This document shows positions 35,537 to 46,336 of a stretch of DNA of 64,000 nt, piece by piece. This stretch comes from Clostridiaceae bacterium (GTDB lineage Bacteria; Bacillota; Clostridia; Lachnospirales; Lachnospiraceae). Where the stretch lies: contig QXXC01000003.1 of the NCBI GenBank assembly GCA_009911305.1, positions 124,001 through 188,000 on the forward strand. The letters are read 5' to 3'. The translations under genes were made by a program, and so were the position numbers. The notes beneath the pieces were generated by a model, which did no database searches, was not told the DNA's origin, and saw only the letters and a list, made by a program, of their open reading frames with translations. The stretch's first letter is position 1. Every line of letters begins with the position of its first letter.

Positions 35537-35566
35537 TTGACAACCCCCCATAGAAAATAGTACAAT
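35537..35566 (+). promoter_or_regulatory. Sigma-A promoter of the nucleoside transporter operon
   Basis: TTGACA (35537-35542), 18-nt spacer, TACAAT (35561-35566). Sequence from -10 onward resembles the flagellin promoter. Confidence 0.72.
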
Positions 35567-35575
35567 ATTCCCATG

Positions 35576-35613
35576 AAATAAAACAAAAAGGCATTACTTT
35601 TTTCGTTTTATTT
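35576..35613 (+). promoter_or_regulatory. 5'-terminal mRNA hairpin, nucleoside operon leader
   Basis: aaataaaac-aaaaag pairs with cttttt-t-cgttttattt (15 bp with a small bulge), at the same place relative to the promoter as the flagellin hairpin (33584-33621). Confidence 0.55.
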
Positions 35614-35628
35614 TTTTAACCAAAAGGA

Positions 35629-35638
35629 AAAACGTTTT
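35629..35638. promoter_or_regulatory. AAAACGTTTT palindrome, LacI/CcpA-type operator candidate
   Basis: A perfect palindrome with central CG, in ggaaaaacgttttacc, 57 bp upstream of the lipoprotein start. Central-CG palindromes are the LacI-family norm; candidates are the LacI-type regulator at 45170 or CcpA. The flagellin leader has the related gaaaaatgttttacc. Confidence 0.45.
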
Positions 35639-35695
35639 ACCTAAGGCTTTTTGCCGAAGTTAAAGGGTTTTCCACACAAAAAGGAGGAGATTGAT

Positions 35696-36835
35696 ATGAG
35701 AAGAAAAGTTGTAAGCGTGATGCTTGCTGCCGCGATGTGCGCCAGCATGACAGCCTGCGGCGGCGGTTCCAGCGCTCCGGCTGAGTCCAAGGCCGAGACG
35801 CAGGCCCCGGCGGCAGAGGGCGGGGAAGCGCAGGCTCCGGCCGAAGGCGGAGAGGCCAAGGAGGGCGGGAGCTCCGGCGCCGCAGTCCGTGTCTGCGTCG
35901 TTTACACGGGCAACTTAGGCGACAAGAGCTACAACGACTCCTGCAACATGGGCGCGCAGAAGGCGGTCGAGGATTTCGGCATTGAGCTCAAGAGCCTGGA
36001 GGGAACCACGGCTGAGGAGTGGGAGGCAAACCTGGTTGCAGCCTGCGAGGAGGGCTATGATCTGATCATCGGCGCATCTTCAAATATCGCGGACTACATC
36101 ACAGAGCACGGCCCCAATTACCCGGATACGAAGTTCGCTGTCATTGACACCACCGTGGATCTTCCGAACGTGGAGTCCATCAGCTTTGCGCAGAATCAGG
36201 GTTCTTTCCTGGCCGGCGCGGCGGCGGCTTTATTTACGCAGAAGACAGACATCAAGAATGTAAACGAGGAGCATATCATCGGCTGGGTAGGCGGCATGGA
36301 TATTCCGGTGCTGCATGACTTCTATACCGGCTATGAGCAGGGCGCGAAGTACGTGGATCCGGACATCCAGATCCTTCAGGCATTTGCAGGCACATGGACA
36401 GACCCGTTAAAGGGCAAGGAGCTGACTCTTGCACAGTACGAGCAGGGCGCGGATATCGTTATGAACGTAGCGTCCGGCACGGGCGTGGGCATCCTTGAGG
36501 CCGCAAAGGAAGCAGACAAGTATGCCATCGGCGTGGATTTGGATCAGGACAAGGATCAGCCGGGCCATGTTCTTACTTCCATGGTGAAGAGAGTGGACAA
36601 TGCATGCTATCTGGTTATTGAATCCGTAGTAAACGGCACCTTCGAGGGCGGTTCCACGAAGTATCTGTCCCTGACGGAAGGCGGCGTCAGCCTGACAGAT
36701 TTCTCTGTTATGAAGGAAGCTCTCGGCGATCAGTTCCCGCAGGATATCGTTGATACATGCGAGGAACTCGCGGAAAAGATTAAATCCGGTGAGATCGTGG
36801 TGGAAAACTACGAGGGATTCGGACCGCAGGCATAA
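35696..36835 (+). CDS. nupN: BMP-family nucleoside-binding lipoprotein
   Basis: 379 aa from ATG 35696 (aaggaggag upstream). Lipoprotein signal peptide with lipobox SMTAC (Cys ~19), an Ala/Glu-rich linker (~20-55), then the BmpA/PnrA fold (VCVVYTGNLGDKSYNDSC, DLIIGASSNIADYI, GVDLDQDKDQPGHVLTSMVK). Binds nucleosides for the ABC transporter encoded next. A terminator at 36856 separates it from the transporter genes, which should leave the binding protein in excess. Confidence 0.9.
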   Translation: MRRKVVSVMLAAAMCASMTACGGGSSAPAESKAETQAPAAEGGEAQAPAEGGEAKEGGSSGAAVRVCVVYTGNLGDKSYNDSCNMGAQKAVEDFGIELKSLEGTTAEEWEANLVAACEEGYDLIIGASSNIADYITEHGPNYPDTKFAVIDTTVDLPNVESISFAQNQGSFLAGAAAALFTQKTDIKNVNEEHIIGWVGGMDIPVLHDFYTGYEQGAKYVDPDIQILQAFAGTWTDPLKGKELTLAQYEQGADIVMNVASGTGVGILEAAKEADKYAIGVDLDQDKDQPGHVLTSMVKRVDNACYLVIESVVNGTFEGGSTKYLSLTEGGVSLTDFSVMKEALGDQFPQDIVDTCEELAEKIKSGEIVVENYEGFGPQA

Positions 36836-36855
36836 TCGACGGGCGAGTGAAAGAG

Positions 36856-36895
36856 AGGGCAGGGGGTCTGGGAAACCGATCTCCTGCCCTTTTTT
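36856..36895 (+). terminator. Intra-operon terminator between binding protein and ABC ATPase
   Basis: agggcagg ... cctgccct (extended to 13 pairs with G-U) then six T, 20 bp after the lipoprotein stop and 17 bp before the ATPase start. Probably partial. Confidence 0.75.
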
Positions 36896-36911
36896 CTGAG
36901 AGGGTGAGCGA

Positions 36912-38443
<1,532 letters not shown>

Positions 38444-38447
<4 letters not shown>

Positions 38448-39478
38448 ATCAAACGTTAAGCAGTCTTCGCAAGATTCTTTTGACCATGTTTCTGGCTCTG
38501 GCCATCGGCGCTCTGTTCATCATCGGCATCGGGGAGAACCCGATCGACGCGTACGGCGCGCTTTTAAAGGGAGCCTTCAGCGGTAAGCTCCGGCTGGGCA
38601 CGACGCTGGCCGGTTTTACGCCTCTTCTCCTGACCTCCATCGCATTTGCGGTCGCGGCCAAGGCGGGCGCGTTCAATGTCGGCGTAGAGGGCGAAGTGTT
38701 CCTCGGCGGCATTACGGCGGCCTATATCGGCGTAAACTGGACCTTTCTTCCAAAGCCCTTCCTCTATCTGGCCTGTTTCCTGGGCGCGATGGCGGTTGCC
38801 GCCGTCTGGGCCTATATTCCGGCTGCCTTAAAGGCATATTATGGGGTAAATGAGGTCTGTACCACGATTCTGATGAATACGGTCGCCCTGTATATCACCT
38901 CCTACCTGGTGAGCGGGCCCATGAGCGCGGGAACAGCGAACGCTCAGTCCCTGCCCGTGACAGTGACGCTTCACCAGTTCATGAAGCCCAGCAGCGCCAA
39001 TGTGGGCATCCTCATTGCCATCGCGGTGGTGCTGATTGTGATTTACATGCTGAACAAGACGAGCTGGGGCTACAAGATCCGCACAGTGGGACTGAACCCG
39101 AGTCACGCGGATTATGTGGGAATCAGCTCCCGCAGGGTATTTATCAGCGCCATGATGCTGTCCGGCATGCTGGGCGGTATCGCGGGCTGCATCGAGGTTC
39201 TGGGCGTACATGGCTATTTCCTCAACAACTTTGCCACCGGCCTTGGAAGCAACGGCATGCTGGCGTCCCTGATCGTGAAAAACAACATGATCTTCACCCC
39301 GTTTATGGCCTTCTTTCTGGCCGTCCTAAAGGCGGGCGCGATGGGCATGCAGCAGACCACAGGCGTTCCCAAGGCGCTCGTGGACACCATCACCGCGGTG
39401 TTTATCATCATTGCCACCATGGAGACGGCGTTCCAGTTTAAACAGAAAAGAAAGCTTAAGAAGGAGGAGAAGGCATGA
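38444..39478 (+). CDS. nupP: Nucleoside ABC transporter permease 1
   Basis: 344 aa, about ten hydrophobic segments of the BPD_transp_2 family; GAFNVGVEGEVFLGGITAAY and AYYGVNEVCTTILMNTVALY are family blocks. Forms the channel with the permease at 39475. Overlaps both neighbours by 4 bp. Confidence 0.9.
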
Positions 39479-40431
39479 ACGCGATTATAGAAAATTTTGA
39501 CAAGATCTTTAATGTGTCACTGATTTATGCAACCTTCCGTTCCGCCACTCCGATCATCTTCGCAGCGCTCTGCGCGGCGATCACGCAGCAGGCGAATATT
39601 TTAAATATCGGCACAGAGGGTATTATGCTGGTCGGCGCATTCACCGCAGTAAGCGTCAGCTACGCGTCCGGAAGCTGGGTTTTAGGCGTCCTGGCGGCGA
39701 TGGTGGCCGGCTCCCTGATCGCAATGATCATGGCCCTGGGCCATATCCGCTATAATTCGGAGATCTGCGCCATCGGCATGGGCGTAAATATGTTTGCAAT
39801 CGCCATCACGAAGTTCCTGCTCAGCACGATCTTCCACACCAACGGCGCGTTTTCCAACCCGGATATCAAGCCCATCCCAAGGCTTCATATGCCCTTCCTT
39901 GAGAATGTGCCGGTTCTGGGCACGCTTCTCAATGACTGGAGCATCACGGAGTGGTTCGCTATTGTGCTGATCATCCTTTTGCAGTTTTTCTTCTACAAGA
40001 CGGTATGGGGCCTGCGCCTGCGCGCGGTAGGCCAGTTCCCGGAGGCGGCCAAGACGGCGGGCATTAAGGTAAATGCAGTGAAATATCAGGCCATGCTGAT
40101 CTCGGGCCTGATCGGCGGACTCGCGGGGGCGCACTTATCCCTGGGATACAGCACGCAGTTCATTGAAAATATGACCAACAACCGGGGCTTCATGGGCGTG
40201 GCGGCTATGTACTTCGGCGGCGCGAATCCGGTGCTCACAGCGCTGGGGTGCCTGCTGTTCGGGTTTGCGGATTCGATCGGGGCGAGGCTGCAGGCGTATG
40301 GAATTCCGTCGCAGTTTGTGCTGATGATGCCGTATATTGTGACGGTTGCGGTGCTGGCGGTTTCGATGATCGCTAAGATGTCGGCGGATCGGAAGAGGCA
40401 GTCTTCGCTGAATGTGGGGGCTGGGAATTAG
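39475..40431 (+). CDS. nupQ: Nucleoside ABC transporter permease 2
   Basis: 318 aa. BPD_transp_2 family with QANILNIGTEGIMLVGAFTA and RAVGQFPEAAKTAGIKVN. Partner of the preceding permease. Structured repeat D lies 49 bp downstream, in the place of a terminator. Confidence 0.9.
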   Translation: MNAIIENFDKIFNVSLIYATFRSATPIIFAALCAAITQQANILNIGTEGIMLVGAFTAVSVSYASGSWVLGVLAAMVAGSLIAMIMALGHIRYNSEICAIGMGVNMFAIAITKFLLSTIFHTNGAFSNPDIKPIPRLHMPFLENVPVLGTLLNDWSITEWFAIVLIILLQFFFYKTVWGLRLRAVGQFPEAAKTAGIKVNAVKYQAMLISGLIGGLAGAHLSLGYSTQFIENMTNNRGFMGVAAMYFGGANPVLTALGCLLFGFADSIGARLQAYGIPSQFVLMMPYIVTVAVLAVSMIAKMSADRKRQSSLNVGAGN

Positions 40432-40479
40432 ACGGAGGATGCTTCTGTGAGGGTCGGCGGGGGGATTCGTGAGGGGGCC

Positions 40480-40616
40480 GCCCGAAAGCGGCTTCCTATC
40501 CAACGGAACCGCGCTTCCGCTCAGAGAAAAGCGCAGCGGTACTAAGCTCGAAAAGACCTCTCTAAGTACCGGCGGTTTTCTATGGGTTCCTTATGGATAG
40601 GAAGCCGCTCCCGGGC
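40480..40616 (+). repeat. 137-nt structured repeat, copy D
   Basis: Arms 40481-40501 and 40595-40615 are 21-nt inverted repeats with two mismatches (CCCGAAAGCGGCTTCCTATC...). The core matches copy A; the inner helix is TACT/AGTA, changed on both sides. A second, outer inverted repeat surrounds it: ggattcgtgagggggccgcc (~40463-40482) against ggcggcccccctcacgaatcc (~40662-40687). Confidence 0.85.
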
Positions 40617-40818
40617 TACGTTTCCGCGGGCCGGGGATGTGCCGGGCCGGGCTGGCTGCCCGCTACAGGCGGCCCCCCTCACGAATCCCCCCAAAAGCAT
40701 TCTCTACGGAGGTATAACCTGCTTACAGATTACGGTTCTACAGGCATCTGCCTGTCGTAAAATATGAGATTTAAATAATGAAGCAAAAGCAATAAACATA
40801 GAAAAGAGGAAAAATCAT

Positions 40819-41748
40819 ATGGAAAAGAAAAAAATCATCCTGGACTGTGATCCCGGACACGATGACGCGGTGGCGATTATGCTGGCTGCGAAGAGCGAGA
40901 AGCTTGACCTGCTCGGCATTACGGTTGTAGCGGGAAATCAGACGCTTGAGAAGACGCAGGTGAATGCGCGCAATGTCTGCCAGTGCCTTGGCCTTGATGT
41001 TCCGGTTTACGCGGGCTGCGGGCAGCCGATGGTGCGCGAGAAGATGGTGGCGGCGGATATCCACGGCGAGACAGGGCTGGACGGGCCGGTGTTTGAGCCG
41101 CTTACGAAGCCGCTGGAGGAAAAGCACGCCGTGCCGTTTATGATCGATACGCTGATGGGGTCGGATGGGGATATTACGGTGGTTACGACCGGACCTATGA
41201 CGAATCTGGCGATGGCGATGCGGATGGAGCCGCGGATTGTGGAGAAGATAGAACAGATTGTTCTGATGGGCGGCGCTTATACGAACGGGAATGTGACGCC
41301 GGCGGCGGAGTTTAATATTATTGCGGACGCGGATGCGGCGTATGTGTGCTTTACGAGCGGCCGGCCGATCACGATGGTGGGACTGGACGTGACGCGCAAG
41401 GCCCTGTGCTATCCGGCGGTTGTGGATCGGATGGAGAAGGTGGGCAATAAGGCTTCCAGGCTGTTTGTGGATCTGATGCGGCATTTCTGTAAGAGCCAGA
41501 AGGAGGTATTCGGCTGGGAGGGCGGTCCGCTTCATGATCCCATTACGATTGCGTATCTGATCGATCCCTCGGTTCTGACCGTGAAGCCCATGCATGCGGA
41601 GATTGATATCCGGAGCACACAGTCGTACGGAAGGACGAACTGCGATTATTTTGGGTATCAGAAGCTTGAGCCGACGGCGGATGTGGCGATTGATATTGAT
41701 GTGGAGAAATTCTGGGATATCATTGAGGACGGGCTGCGCAGATATTAG
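40819..41748 (+). CDS. Nucleoside hydrolase (IunH/Rih family)
   Basis: 309 aa. ILDCDPGHDDAVAIML is the Ca2+-binding DxDPGxDD signature; VTTGPMTNLAMAMRM and AAEFNIIADADAA are the other active-site blocks; GGPLHDPITIAYLI carries the late His/Asp. Hydrolyses ribonucleosides to base and ribose, which the ribokinase at 46333 can phosphorylate. Immediately upstream is the palindrome acaggcatctgcctgt (~40739-40754). Part of the nucleoside regulon. Confidence 0.92.
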   Translation: MEKKKIILDCDPGHDDAVAIMLAAKSEKLDLLGITVVAGNQTLEKTQVNARNVCQCLGLDVPVYAGCGQPMVREKMVAADIHGETGLDGPVFEPLTKPLEEKHAVPFMIDTLMGSDGDITVVTTGPMTNLAMAMRMEPRIVEKIEQIVLMGGAYTNGNVTPAAEFNIIADADAAYVCFTSGRPITMVGLDVTRKALCYPAVVDRMEKVGNKASRLFVDLMRHFCKSQKEVFGWEGGPLHDPITIAYLIDPSVLTVKPMHAEIDIRSTQSYGRTNCDYFGYQKLEPTADVAIDIDVEKFWDIIEDGLRRY

Positions 41749-41846
41749 AGCCTGCAGATGGCAAAACAGGCGGTTCTGACCGTCTGATTATTGGCTGGAT
41801 AGAATCACAACAGGTGCGAAGGCAGCAGAAAGGGGAGACGGATGTC

Positions 41847-43133
41847 TTGAGAGAGCTGGATGAGGTTCTTAAGGAGAACCAGGAGGTGTATATTGAAGCG
41901 TTAAAGAGCCTGCTTGCCATAGACACCCATGATATCGGCCACGGCATTCAGGGCGGGCTTGAACGGGAAGGGCAGGAGTATATGGCAGAGCTCCTCTCCT
42001 CCATGGGGGCGGAGGTGATCCGGGATCCCATGCGGGAGGAGACGATCCGGGAATGCTTTGAGCGGTATCAGGAGGGCAATCTGGGGCATAATCAGGAAAA
42101 CCGCTTTAATGTATACGGGACCTTTAAGGGAAAGGCGGGAGGCAGAAGCCTTTTGTTTAACGGGCATATGGATGTGATGCCGGCCGATGAGGCAGAGGGC
42201 TGGACTTCGCCTCCGTTTCAGCCTGAAATCCGGGACGGGCGGCTGTACGGCCGCGGCGCGGCAGATATGAAGGCCGGGCTGATGGCTTCGGCGATGGCAG
42301 TGCGGCTTTTAAAGGATGCGGGCTGCGAGCTGCCGGGAGATGTGATCATTACCTCTGTGTGCGACGAGGAGGGCGGCGGAAACGGCTCCATGCAGGCCGT
42401 GATGAGCGGTCTTAGGGCGGACGGGGCCGTAAACTGCGAGCCCACGGACGACAAGCTGATTCTTGCGCATATGGGGTGGGTATTTTTTAAGGTGGATTTT
42501 GAGGGAAAGGCCTGCCATTCCGGCGAGAAGAAGAACGGCGTGAGCGCGATTGAAAAGGCAGTCAAGGTGATGGGGGCGCTGAACGAGATGGAGCATACAT
42601 GGCTTCTGACGTATAAGCACGCGCTTTTGCCGGCGCCCAGCTTGAATATCGGCGTGATTTCAGGCGGAGAGGCCGGATCAACCGTGGCAGGGGAGTGCAG
42701 CTTTTCCACATGCGTGCATTATCTGCCTGGCCTGATGGATCAGGCTCAGGTCGTGCGGGAGTTTACAGAGACCGTGGAGCGCGCCGCAAAGTCGGATCCG
42801 TGGCTGGAGAGCCATCCGCCGGTCATTTCCATTTACCAGACCGGGAAGGGCTTTGAGATGGAGGAAGCGCATCCGCTGGTGGACACGATGAAACGCGTGT
42901 ATGGGGAGACAAAGGGGACGGACATCCGGGTGTGCGGTTCGCCTTTTGGCTGCGATTCCAGGCTGTGGCGCAACATTGCCGGGATTCCGGTTATCCAGTT
43001 CGGCCCCGGCCGCGGTTTTGAGTGCCATGCAGTGGATGAGTGGGTCAGTGTGGAGAGCTATCTGGAAGCGATCCTGATTTATGCAAAGCTGATCCTGGAA
43101 TGGGGAAAAGGCTGTAACGGTTCAGAGCGATAG
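41847..43133 (+). CDS. M20-family metallo-amidohydrolase (ArgE/DapE type), 1
   Basis: 428 aa from TTG 41847, chosen because aaaggggag lies 9 nt upstream; the frame opens at 41814. Di-zinc ligands: NGHMDVMP (His), YGRGAADMKAG (Asp), CDEEGGG (catalytic Glu/Glu), NCEPTDDK (Glu/Asp) and ECHAVDEW (His). The central dimerisation domain (~195-310) is present. Removes an acyl, carbamoyl or formyl group from an amine; in this operon perhaps a base-derived or N-acylated amino compound. Substrate not predictable. Confidence 0.85.
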   Translation: MRELDEVLKENQEVYIEALKSLLAIDTHDIGHGIQGGLEREGQEYMAELLSSMGAEVIRDPMREETIRECFERYQEGNLGHNQENRFNVYGTFKGKAGGRSLLFNGHMDVMPADEAEGWTSPPFQPEIRDGRLYGRGAADMKAGLMASAMAVRLLKDAGCELPGDVIITSVCDEEGGGNGSMQAVMSGLRADGAVNCEPTDDKLILAHMGWVFFKVDFEGKACHSGEKKNGVSAIEKAVKVMGALNEMEHTWLLTYKHALLPAPSLNIGVISGGEAGSTVAGECSFSTCVHYLPGLMDQAQVVREFTETVERAAKSDPWLESHPPVISIYQTGKGFEMEEAHPLVDTMKRVYGETKGTDIRVCGSPFGCDSRLWRNIAGIPVIQFGPGRGFECHAVDEWVSVESYLEAILIYAKLILEWGKGCNGSER

Positions 43134-43187
43134 AACTGCGCAACCCATGGATGCGCAATCTTATATAATATTAGGAAGGAGATAACA

Positions 43188-43934
43188 ATGAGCAGAAAGA
43201 TATTATTGGCGGGCGAGTCCTGGATGAGCTATACCACACATGTGAAGGGGTTTGATTCATTTTATACATCAACGTATGAGACAGGGGAGAAGTGGCTGAA
43301 GGAGGCGCTCACAGCGGGCGGCTATGAGGTTGTGTTCCTGCCGAACCACCTGGCAAATGAGGAATTTCCGTTTACCATGGAGGAGTTAAAGCAGTATGAT
43401 CTGGTGATTTTATCGGATATCGGCGCAAATACGCTGCTCCTGCCGGGCGCGACGTTTACAAGAAGCGAGAAACGGCCGAACCGCTGCAACCTGATCCGCG
43501 ATTATGTGCTGGACGGCGGCGCGCTGTTGATGGTAGGCGGATATCTGACGTTCTCCGGCGTGGATGCAAAGGGAAAATGGCACGATACGGCGGTGCAGGA
43601 GGTTCTTCCGGTGGAGGTCCTGACGGTGGATGACAGGATGGAGCACTGTGAGGGCGTAACCCCTGTCACCGTGGCGGATCATGAGGCGCTGGCCGGGATT
43701 CCTGCCGGGTGGCCGGATGTGCTGGGATATAATAAGGTGCTTGCAAAGCCTGAGGCTTCGGTACCGGTTACAGTGGAGGGCGATCCGTTTATCGCGTTTG
43801 CGGAGTACGGCAAGGGCAGAAGCGGAGTTGTCACAACAGACTGTGCGCCGCACTGGGCCCCGCCGGAATTCTGTGAGTGGGAGCATTATAATAAGCTGTG
43901 GCAGAATATCGCCGGATGGCTGATCGGGAAATAA
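43188..43934 (+). CDS. Putative glutamine-amidotransferase-like protein
   Basis: 248 aa. ILLAGESWMSYTTHVKGFDS start and YDLVILSDIGANTLLLPG, LDGGALLMVGGYLTFSG and GVVTTDCAPHWAPPEF match the GATase1-like (DUF1355) family. The usual nucleophile elbow of class I amidotransferases is replaced by GGYLTF, without Cys, so glutaminase activity is doubtful. Often found with M20 amidohydrolases and sugar or nucleoside catabolism genes. Strong aaggaga upstream. Confidence 0.72.
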   Translation: MSRKILLAGESWMSYTTHVKGFDSFYTSTYETGEKWLKEALTAGGYEVVFLPNHLANEEFPFTMEELKQYDLVILSDIGANTLLLPGATFTRSEKRPNRCNLIRDYVLDGGALLMVGGYLTFSGVDAKGKWHDTAVQEVLPVEVLTVDDRMEHCEGVTPVTVADHEALAGIPAGWPDVLGYNKVLAKPEASVPVTVEGDPFIAFAEYGKGRSGVVTTDCAPHWAPPEFCEWEHYNKLWQNIAGWLIGK

Positions 43935-43982
43935 GGCGCTGCTTTTTTAGAAAACCGGTGAAGTCAGACGGGGGGATGAGGA

Positions 43983-45173
43983 ATGAAGGACGCCGTTGAT
44001 TTTTTAAAGGCGCTTCTGGCGGTTCCGAGCGTAAACGGCCGGGACGACGAGGGGCAGGCCGCGGAATTTTTGTGCGGTTTCTTTCGCGAAGCGGGCCTTG
44101 AGGCCAGGGTTCAGAGGATCGATGGAACCCATGCCAATGTGCTGGCTGTCCTTGAGGGAGAGGATAAGACAAACGATTTCGTCTGGAACGGCCATCTGGA
44201 CACGGTTCCGTACGGAAAACCGGAGGAGTGGGACAGTGATCCGGCGGTTCCCTGCGAGAGGGACGGTTTCCTCTATGCAAGGGGGGCCAGCGATATGAAG
44301 GGCGGCCTGGCGGCCATGGCCTACGCTCTGTGCGCGTTTAAGCGCTCCGGGAAACGGGTTCCGGTTACGATCCGTTTTATCGGTACCTGCGATGAGGAAA
44401 AGGGCGGCCTGGGCGCGGAGGCGGTTTTGAAGGAACAGCTTTTGGGAAAACCCTGCGGGATCCTGATCGGGGAGCCCACGGGGTGCCTGGCCGGCGTGGC
44501 CCAGAAGGGGTGCCTGTGGCTGGAGATCCGGGCGCAGGGCCGCACGAGCCACGGCGCGTATCCGGGAGAGGGATGCAATGCCGTCGAGCAGGGCGCGGCG
44601 CTTGCCGGGCGGATCGGTGATTATGTCAGAGGGTACGCGCATCCGGTCCTTGGATCGTCCACGGCCCAGATCACCCGGATTTCCGGGGGGATCGCGCCGA
44701 ATATGACGCCGGACGCCTGCACGATTCTGATGGATATACGCATGGTTCCGGGATTGACGGCCGATATGGTTCTTTTAAAGGCCAGGGAGCTTTTGGAGGA
44801 GCAAAACAGGCAGAGAGAGCAGGCGGCAGGCGGCGAAGCCTGCCCGGCCGCGGAGTTTAGGGCGGATTTTTCCGTTTTGAACAGCAGGAGGGCTGTGGAG
44901 ATCGCCCCGGATCACGGGATGGCTGCATGCCTGCGGGAAAGCCTGGCGGCCCGGGGCATGGATACAGGGCTTACGGGAATCAATTATTTTACGGACGCCT
45001 CTGTTCTTGCCCAGGACGATATGGAGCTCCCGGTTCTGCTCTTTGGGCCGGGCGAGCCGGATATGGCCCATAAGCCGAATGAGCGCTTAAGCCTGGACAG
45101 ATTCCGGCAGTCGATCCGGATCTATATGGATTTGATTGAAAATGGGTTTGGCAGCGCCGGAGGGGCCTCATGA
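43983..45173 (+). CDS. M20-family metallo-amidohydrolase (ArgE/DapE type), 2
   Basis: 396 aa. WNGHLDTVPYG, ARGASDMKGGLAAM, TCDEEKGGLGAE, IGEPTGCLAG and AHKPNERLSL supply the His/Asp/Glu/Glu/His metal set. Distinct from the enzyme at 41847 (low similarity outside motifs), so a different substrate is likely. Its stop overlaps the LacI-type regulator start by 4 bp. Confidence 0.85.
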   Translation: MKDAVDFLKALLAVPSVNGRDDEGQAAEFLCGFFREAGLEARVQRIDGTHANVLAVLEGEDKTNDFVWNGHLDTVPYGKPEEWDSDPAVPCERDGFLYARGASDMKGGLAAMAYALCAFKRSGKRVPVTIRFIGTCDEEKGGLGAEAVLKEQLLGKPCGILIGEPTGCLAGVAQKGCLWLEIRAQGRTSHGAYPGEGCNAVEQGAALAGRIGDYVRGYAHPVLGSSTAQITRISGGIAPNMTPDACTILMDIRMVPGLTADMVLLKARELLEEQNRQREQAAGGEACPAAEFRADFSVLNSRRAVEIAPDHGMAACLRESLAARGMDTGLTGINYFTDASVLAQDDMELPVLLFGPGEPDMAHKPNERLSLDRFRQSIRIYMDLIENGFGSAGGAS

Positions 45174-46336
45174 GGGCGACGATAAAGGATATCGCGGTCG
45201 CCACAGGCTTTTCTGTGACGACCATCTCTCTGGTCCTCAACGGAAAGGCCCATAAGATTTCGGATGAGACGAAAAAAAGGATTCTCGACACGGCGGAGCA
45301 GATGCATTACCGCCCGAACCAGCTCGCGGTCAGTCTGGTAAAAAAGAGGAGCAAAACCATAGGGCTGATTGTCCCGGATATTGCCAATGTCTATTTTGCC
45401 AATATGGCCAGAGGGGTTGACGAGGCGTGCCGGGAGCACGGCTTTACGGTGATTCTGTGCAACACGAATGAGAGCCATGATCGGGATATGGAATATATCA
45501 ATATGCTCGCCGATAAGGGAGCGGACGGGATTCTCTACATCATGGCAAAGGACAGCACGCAGGAGATGGGGCTTGAGGCTGTGGAGCTCATGGAGGAGCT
45601 TAAGATGCCGTATGTCATCCTGGATCGGCTGATAGAGGCAAGGTATCCGGGGATCGCGACGGATCATGAGACAGGGGGATATCTCGCGGCCAGCCATCTG
45701 ATTCGTCTGGGGCACAGGAAGCTTGCCTGTGTCACAGGGCCGATCGGGACGCTGGCTGATTCCCAGCGCAGGCTCAGGGGGTTTCTGTGCGCGCTGAGAG
45801 AGTGGGAGATCCCTGTCCGCATGGAGCTGATCTGTGAGGGAAGCTTCACGCCCGAGGGCGGGGCCGCGGCGGTGGATGAGCTGATGAACTATGAATTTAC
45901 GGCGATTTTTGCCTGTAATGACGCATCGGCCTACGGTGTGTGCAGAAGGCTTAAGGAATATGGAAAACGGGTTCCGGAGGATGTATCGGTCGTCGGCTAC
46001 GATGACGTGCTGTATGCCGAGATGCTGGAGGTCCCGCTGACCACGGTGCGCCAGAAGGTGTATGCAATGGGCATGGAAGCGGTGCGCCGCCTGACAGCCC
46101 TGATCCGGCAGGAGAGCGCGATGGAACGCTCCATTATATTTGAACCGGAACTGATTGTACGAAACAGTACGGCCAGGGTATACGAAGCGGCTTTTTCGCG
46201 GGCCGGGGGCGTTACGGCCGGCCGGGGTGCTGAGCATGCTGCGGTTCAAAGCCCGGCTGAGCATGCTTCAGACACGATCAAGGGGGGAGAAGCACAGCCG
46301 GGGGATTGTATACCGTCAAGGAGGGGAGAGCATTGA
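45170..46336 (+). CDS. LacI-family transcriptional regulator
   Basis: 388 aa. The N-terminal helix-turn-helix and hinge (ATIKDIAVATGFSVTTISLV ... YRPNQLAVSLVKKRS) precede a periplasmic-binding-like sensor domain (IGLIVPDIANVYFANMARGV, FACNDASAYGVCRRL). The C-terminal ~45 residues are a non-conserved tail. Coupled to the M20 gene before it and to ribokinase after it (4-bp overlaps each), so it is the likely local regulator, perhaps binding ribose or a nucleoside. Operator candidate at 35629-35638. Confidence 0.88.
   Translation: MRATIKDIAVATGFSVTTISLVLNGKAHKISDETKKRILDTAEQMHYRPNQLAVSLVKKRSKTIGLIVPDIANVYFANMARGVDEACREHGFTVILCNTNESHDRDMEYINMLADKGADGILYIMAKDSTQEMGLEAVELMEELKMPYVILDRLIEARYPGIATDHETGGYLAASHLIRLGHRKLACVTGPIGTLADSQRRLRGFLCALREWEIPVRMELICEGSFTPEGGAAAVDELMNYEFTAIFACNDASAYGVCRRLKEYGKRVPEDVSVVGYDDVLYAEMLEVPLTTVRQKVYAMGMEAVRRLTALIRQESAMERSIIFEPELIVRNSTARVYEAAFSRAGGVTAGRGAEHAAVQSPAEHASDTIKGGEAQPGDCIPSRRGEH

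Noticed and set aside
45122-46264. 380-codon minus-strand frame opposite the LacI-type regulator
   Set aside because: Antisense shadow; the plus strand has a complete helix-turn-helix and sensor domain and coupled neighbours.
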